Of a stretch of 52,878 nucleotides of DNA, positions 51,535 through 52,878 are shown one piece after another. Each line of letters begins with the position of its first letter. Within the stretch, counting starts at the first letter, position 1. Made by a program: the position numbers and the translations under genes. Origin of the DNA: Tepidiphilus sp. J10 (lineage in GTDB: Bacteria; Pseudomonadota; Gammaproteobacteria; Burkholderiales; Thiobacillaceae); assembly GCA_945897865.1 (NCBI GenBank), contig CAMDHJ010000007.1, forward strand, positions 1 to 52,878. The letters run 5' to 3'. Below the pieces are notes generated by a model. The model was given only the letters and a program-made list of their open reading frames with translations. It did not search any database and was not told where the DNA came from.

Positions 51535-51552
51535 AAAGCAAAAGTTGTGCCT
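51535..51552 (-). promoter_or_regulatory. Sigma-54 (-24/-12) promoter of amt
   Basis: On the minus strand AGGCACAACTTTTGCTTT matches TGGCAC-N5-TTGC with the required GG-N10-GC spacing. Start of transcription would be near 51527, leaving a leader of about 37 nt before the ATG. It fits nitrogen control through NtrC, whose binding sites I cannot place firmly. Confidence 0.7.
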
Positions 51553-51708
51553 CATATTGGGGCGCAACGCACCTATTTTGCATACATCGCATCACTCACC
51601 AAAACAAAACAATGGCTTATCTATCTTTTTCGGATGAAATTTTTCATTAACCTTGTGCATACCTCAGTCTAAACACACATTCATTTGCAGCAGTGGCATC
51701 ACCCCCGA

Positions 51709-51743
51709 AAACAATAACGCCCCTTGATGGGGCGCTATTGTTT
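51709..51743 (-). terminator. Rho-independent terminator of tatC
   Basis: A 15-bp inverted repeat (AAACAATAGCGCCCC / GGGGCGTTATTGTTT on the minus strand, one wobble pair) with a 5-nt loop and TTTTC after it, 22 bp after the tatC stop. Confidence 0.85.
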
Positions 51744-51764
51744 GAAGTGCACCAGAACTGCACA

Positions 51765-52589
51765 TCAAGTCAGTTTTTTCTGCTCTTCTTCAATGCGATC
51801 CAATTCACCATCCAGATCAGCCTCGGACATCGGCGAGTAAGGCTCGTCCTCTACCTGCGGCGCCTTTGCCCGTGTCTTGACCATCCAACCCGCAATGACA
51901 ATGCCAATCTCATAAAGCAGCCACAGCGGCACCGCCAGCATGATCTGGGAAATGACATCCGGTGGCGTAAAGATGGCACCGATGACAAAAGCCCCGACGA
52001 TGACGTAAGGCCGCGCTTCCTTGAACTTGGCGATTTCGACCATGCCGGTGATGGCCAGCGCGACCACCACGATGGGCACTTCGAAGGTGATTCCGAAGGC
52101 CAGGAACATGGTGATGACGAAATCCAGGTATTTGCCGATATCGGTCATCACCGCCACGCCCACTGGTGCGATTCCGACAATAAAGCCAAATACCACCGGG
52201 AAAACCAGGAAGTAAGCGAACGCCATGCCGCAGGCAAACAGCACCAGACTGGCAATAACCATCGGTATGACCAGCTTGCGTTCATGCGCATACAAACCGG
52301 GGGCGATGAATGCCCATATCTGATAAAGGATCACGGGCAGCGCACCAAGAAAAGCGGTCATCATCGCCACCTTGATCGGCACAAAGAATGGCGTCACCAC
52401 TTCGGTTGCGATCATCTGGCCGCCTTGCGGCAACTTGTCCAGCAAAGGCTGCGCCAGCACCGCGTAGAGATCACCGGCAAATGGAAACAGACAGACAAAC
52501 AATACAATCCAGGCAATGACCGCCTTCAGCAGGCGATCGCGCAGTTCGATCAAATGCGAAATAAAGGTTTCAGTACCATCGATGCTCAT
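51765..52589 (-). CDS. tatC: Sec-independent protein translocase TatC
   Basis: 274 residues, six transmembrane helices. Signature motifs SHLIELRDRLLKAV near residue 11, the periplasmic-loop region PFFVPIKVAMMTAFLGALPV, YQIWAFIAPGLYAHERK and FTPPDVISQIMLAVPLWLLY. TatC recognises twin-arginine signal peptides together with TatB. The acidic C-terminal tail (EADLDGELDRIEEEQKK) is typical of proteobacterial TatC. It begins 5 bp after the tatB stop and is followed by a strong terminator, so it ends the tat operon. Confidence 0.96.
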   Translation of the reverse strand: MSIDGTETFISHLIELRDRLLKAVIAWIVLFVCLFPFAGDLYAVLAQPLLDKLPQGGQMIATEVVTPFFVPIKVAMMTAFLGALPVILYQIWAFIAPGLYAHERKLVIPMVIASLVLFACGMAFAYFLVFPVVFGFIVGIAPVGVAVMTDIGKYLDFVITMFLAFGITFEVPIVVVALAITGMVEIAKFKEARPYVIVGAFVIGAIFTPPDVISQIMLAVPLWLLYEIGIVIAGWMVKTRAKAPQVEDEPYSPMSEADLDGELDRIEEEQKKLT

Positions 52590-52594
52590 GCGGT

Positions 52595-52878
52595 TCAGCT
52601 AGCGACTTTAGTGTCTGTAGGAGGCGCGGCGGCTTGTGAAACCGACGGAACTGCTTTGGTTTCCTCGCTTGCGGCGGCTGGCGCAACGCCATCGTTTACC
52701 TCGCTGGTCAAAGCCGACTGCGCGACCGTAGCAGCTTCCTCGGCCTTGATCTTGTCCCATTCCTGCATCGTCAGGCCGCCGTCGGTGGCGCTCATCGCCT
52801 GCATGACACGGCTGATCTGGCCTGTTTCCTGCTCGACAACGGTTTCGATCTCACGCTTGGTTTCGCCAGCCATGATCT
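52595..52878 (-). CDS. tatB: Sec-independent protein translocase TatB, C-terminal part (truncated by window edge)
   Basis: Open from the window end to a stop just before tatC. The visible part is a charged helix (AGETKREIETVVEQETGQIS) and an Ala/Pro/Ser/Thr-rich tail (APAAASEETKAVPSVSQAAA). This is the poorly conserved C-terminus of TatB; the N-terminal transmembrane helix lies outside the window. An ATG near the edge (52873) is probably internal. The call rests mainly on position directly upstream of tatC. Confidence 0.72.
   Translation of the reverse strand, partial: IMAGETKREIETVVEQETGQISRVMQAMSATDGGLTMQEWDKIKAEEAATVAQSALTSEVNDGVAPAAASEETKAVPSVSQAAAPPTDTKVAS

Noticed and set aside
51553-51600. 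An NtrC-type site upstream of the sigma-54 promoter
   Set aside because: A TGCA-N-GGTGCG arrangement is present, but the half-site spacing does not fit the usual NtrC site.

Overview
The window (52,878 bp, GC-rich) looks like chromosomal DNA of a Gram-negative proteobacterium, most likely a betaproteobacterium. Support: a Tat translocase operon, outer-membrane lipoproteins, tripartite efflux, heavy c-di-GMP and PAS signalling, YqjD/YqjE/YqjK, and a giant NdvB-type glucan synthase. A Nitrosomonadales/Gallionellaceae-like host is my guess from gene content only. No rRNA, tRNA, CRISPR array or intact transposase was found.

Layout. 0-4 kb: 5' part of selO (minus), an HU gene, a dead SRAP fragment, the yqjDEK stress cluster with a tiny membrane protein, and a collagen-like lipoprotein. 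4.5-9.4 kb: a hybrid histidine kinase, a REC-PAS protein and a Crp-like regulator in one operon, facing a second Crp-like regulator coupled to a PAS protein. 9.6-13.1 kb: an envelope/stress run (glycine-zipper lipoprotein, double-OmpA protein, BON lipoprotein, small lipoprotein, hemolysin III, MarC). 13.1-17.8 kb: an accessory island bounded by two palindromic repeats. It holds a BglII/BstYI-like restriction-modification pair, an orphan HigA with a truncated HigB, recombinase debris and a GNAT/DUF1778 toxin-antitoxin pair. 17.8-22.6 kb: a four-gene, fully overlapping MacAB-TolC-type efflux operon. 22.9-25.3 kb: small secreted proteins with Asp/Arg-rich tails, an exported unknown and a NYN nuclease-like protein. 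25.5-36.3 kb: a six-gene minus-strand operon (phospholipase D-like protein, CheB-CheR-PAS fusion, two c-di-GMP enzymes, an AI-2E-type permease, a transglutaminase). 36.7-38.9 kb: small stress proteins (crystallin/glycine-zipper, CsbD, a Cys-rich mini-protein, BON). 39.1-50.1 kb: BrkB, a second AI-2E-type permease and a 2,949-residue cyclic-glucan-synthase-like enzyme. 50.3-52.9 kb: an ammonium transporter with a sigma-54-type promoter, then tatC and the tatB end.

Two themes tie the window together. First, a 14-bp dyad, GTnCG-N4-CGnAC, usually followed by mGA, lies upstream of seven small envelope/stress genes, always in the same orientation relative to the gene. I infer a shared regulon. Second, several families of palindromic repeats with GTAG ends (REP/REPIN-like, four sequence families) are scattered through it. 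One 99-bp copy is inserted exactly in frame inside the glucan synthase gene. Another sits between 15-bp direct repeats that duplicate an overlapping stop/start junction. Two provide the stop codons of neighbouring genes, and two bracket the defence island.
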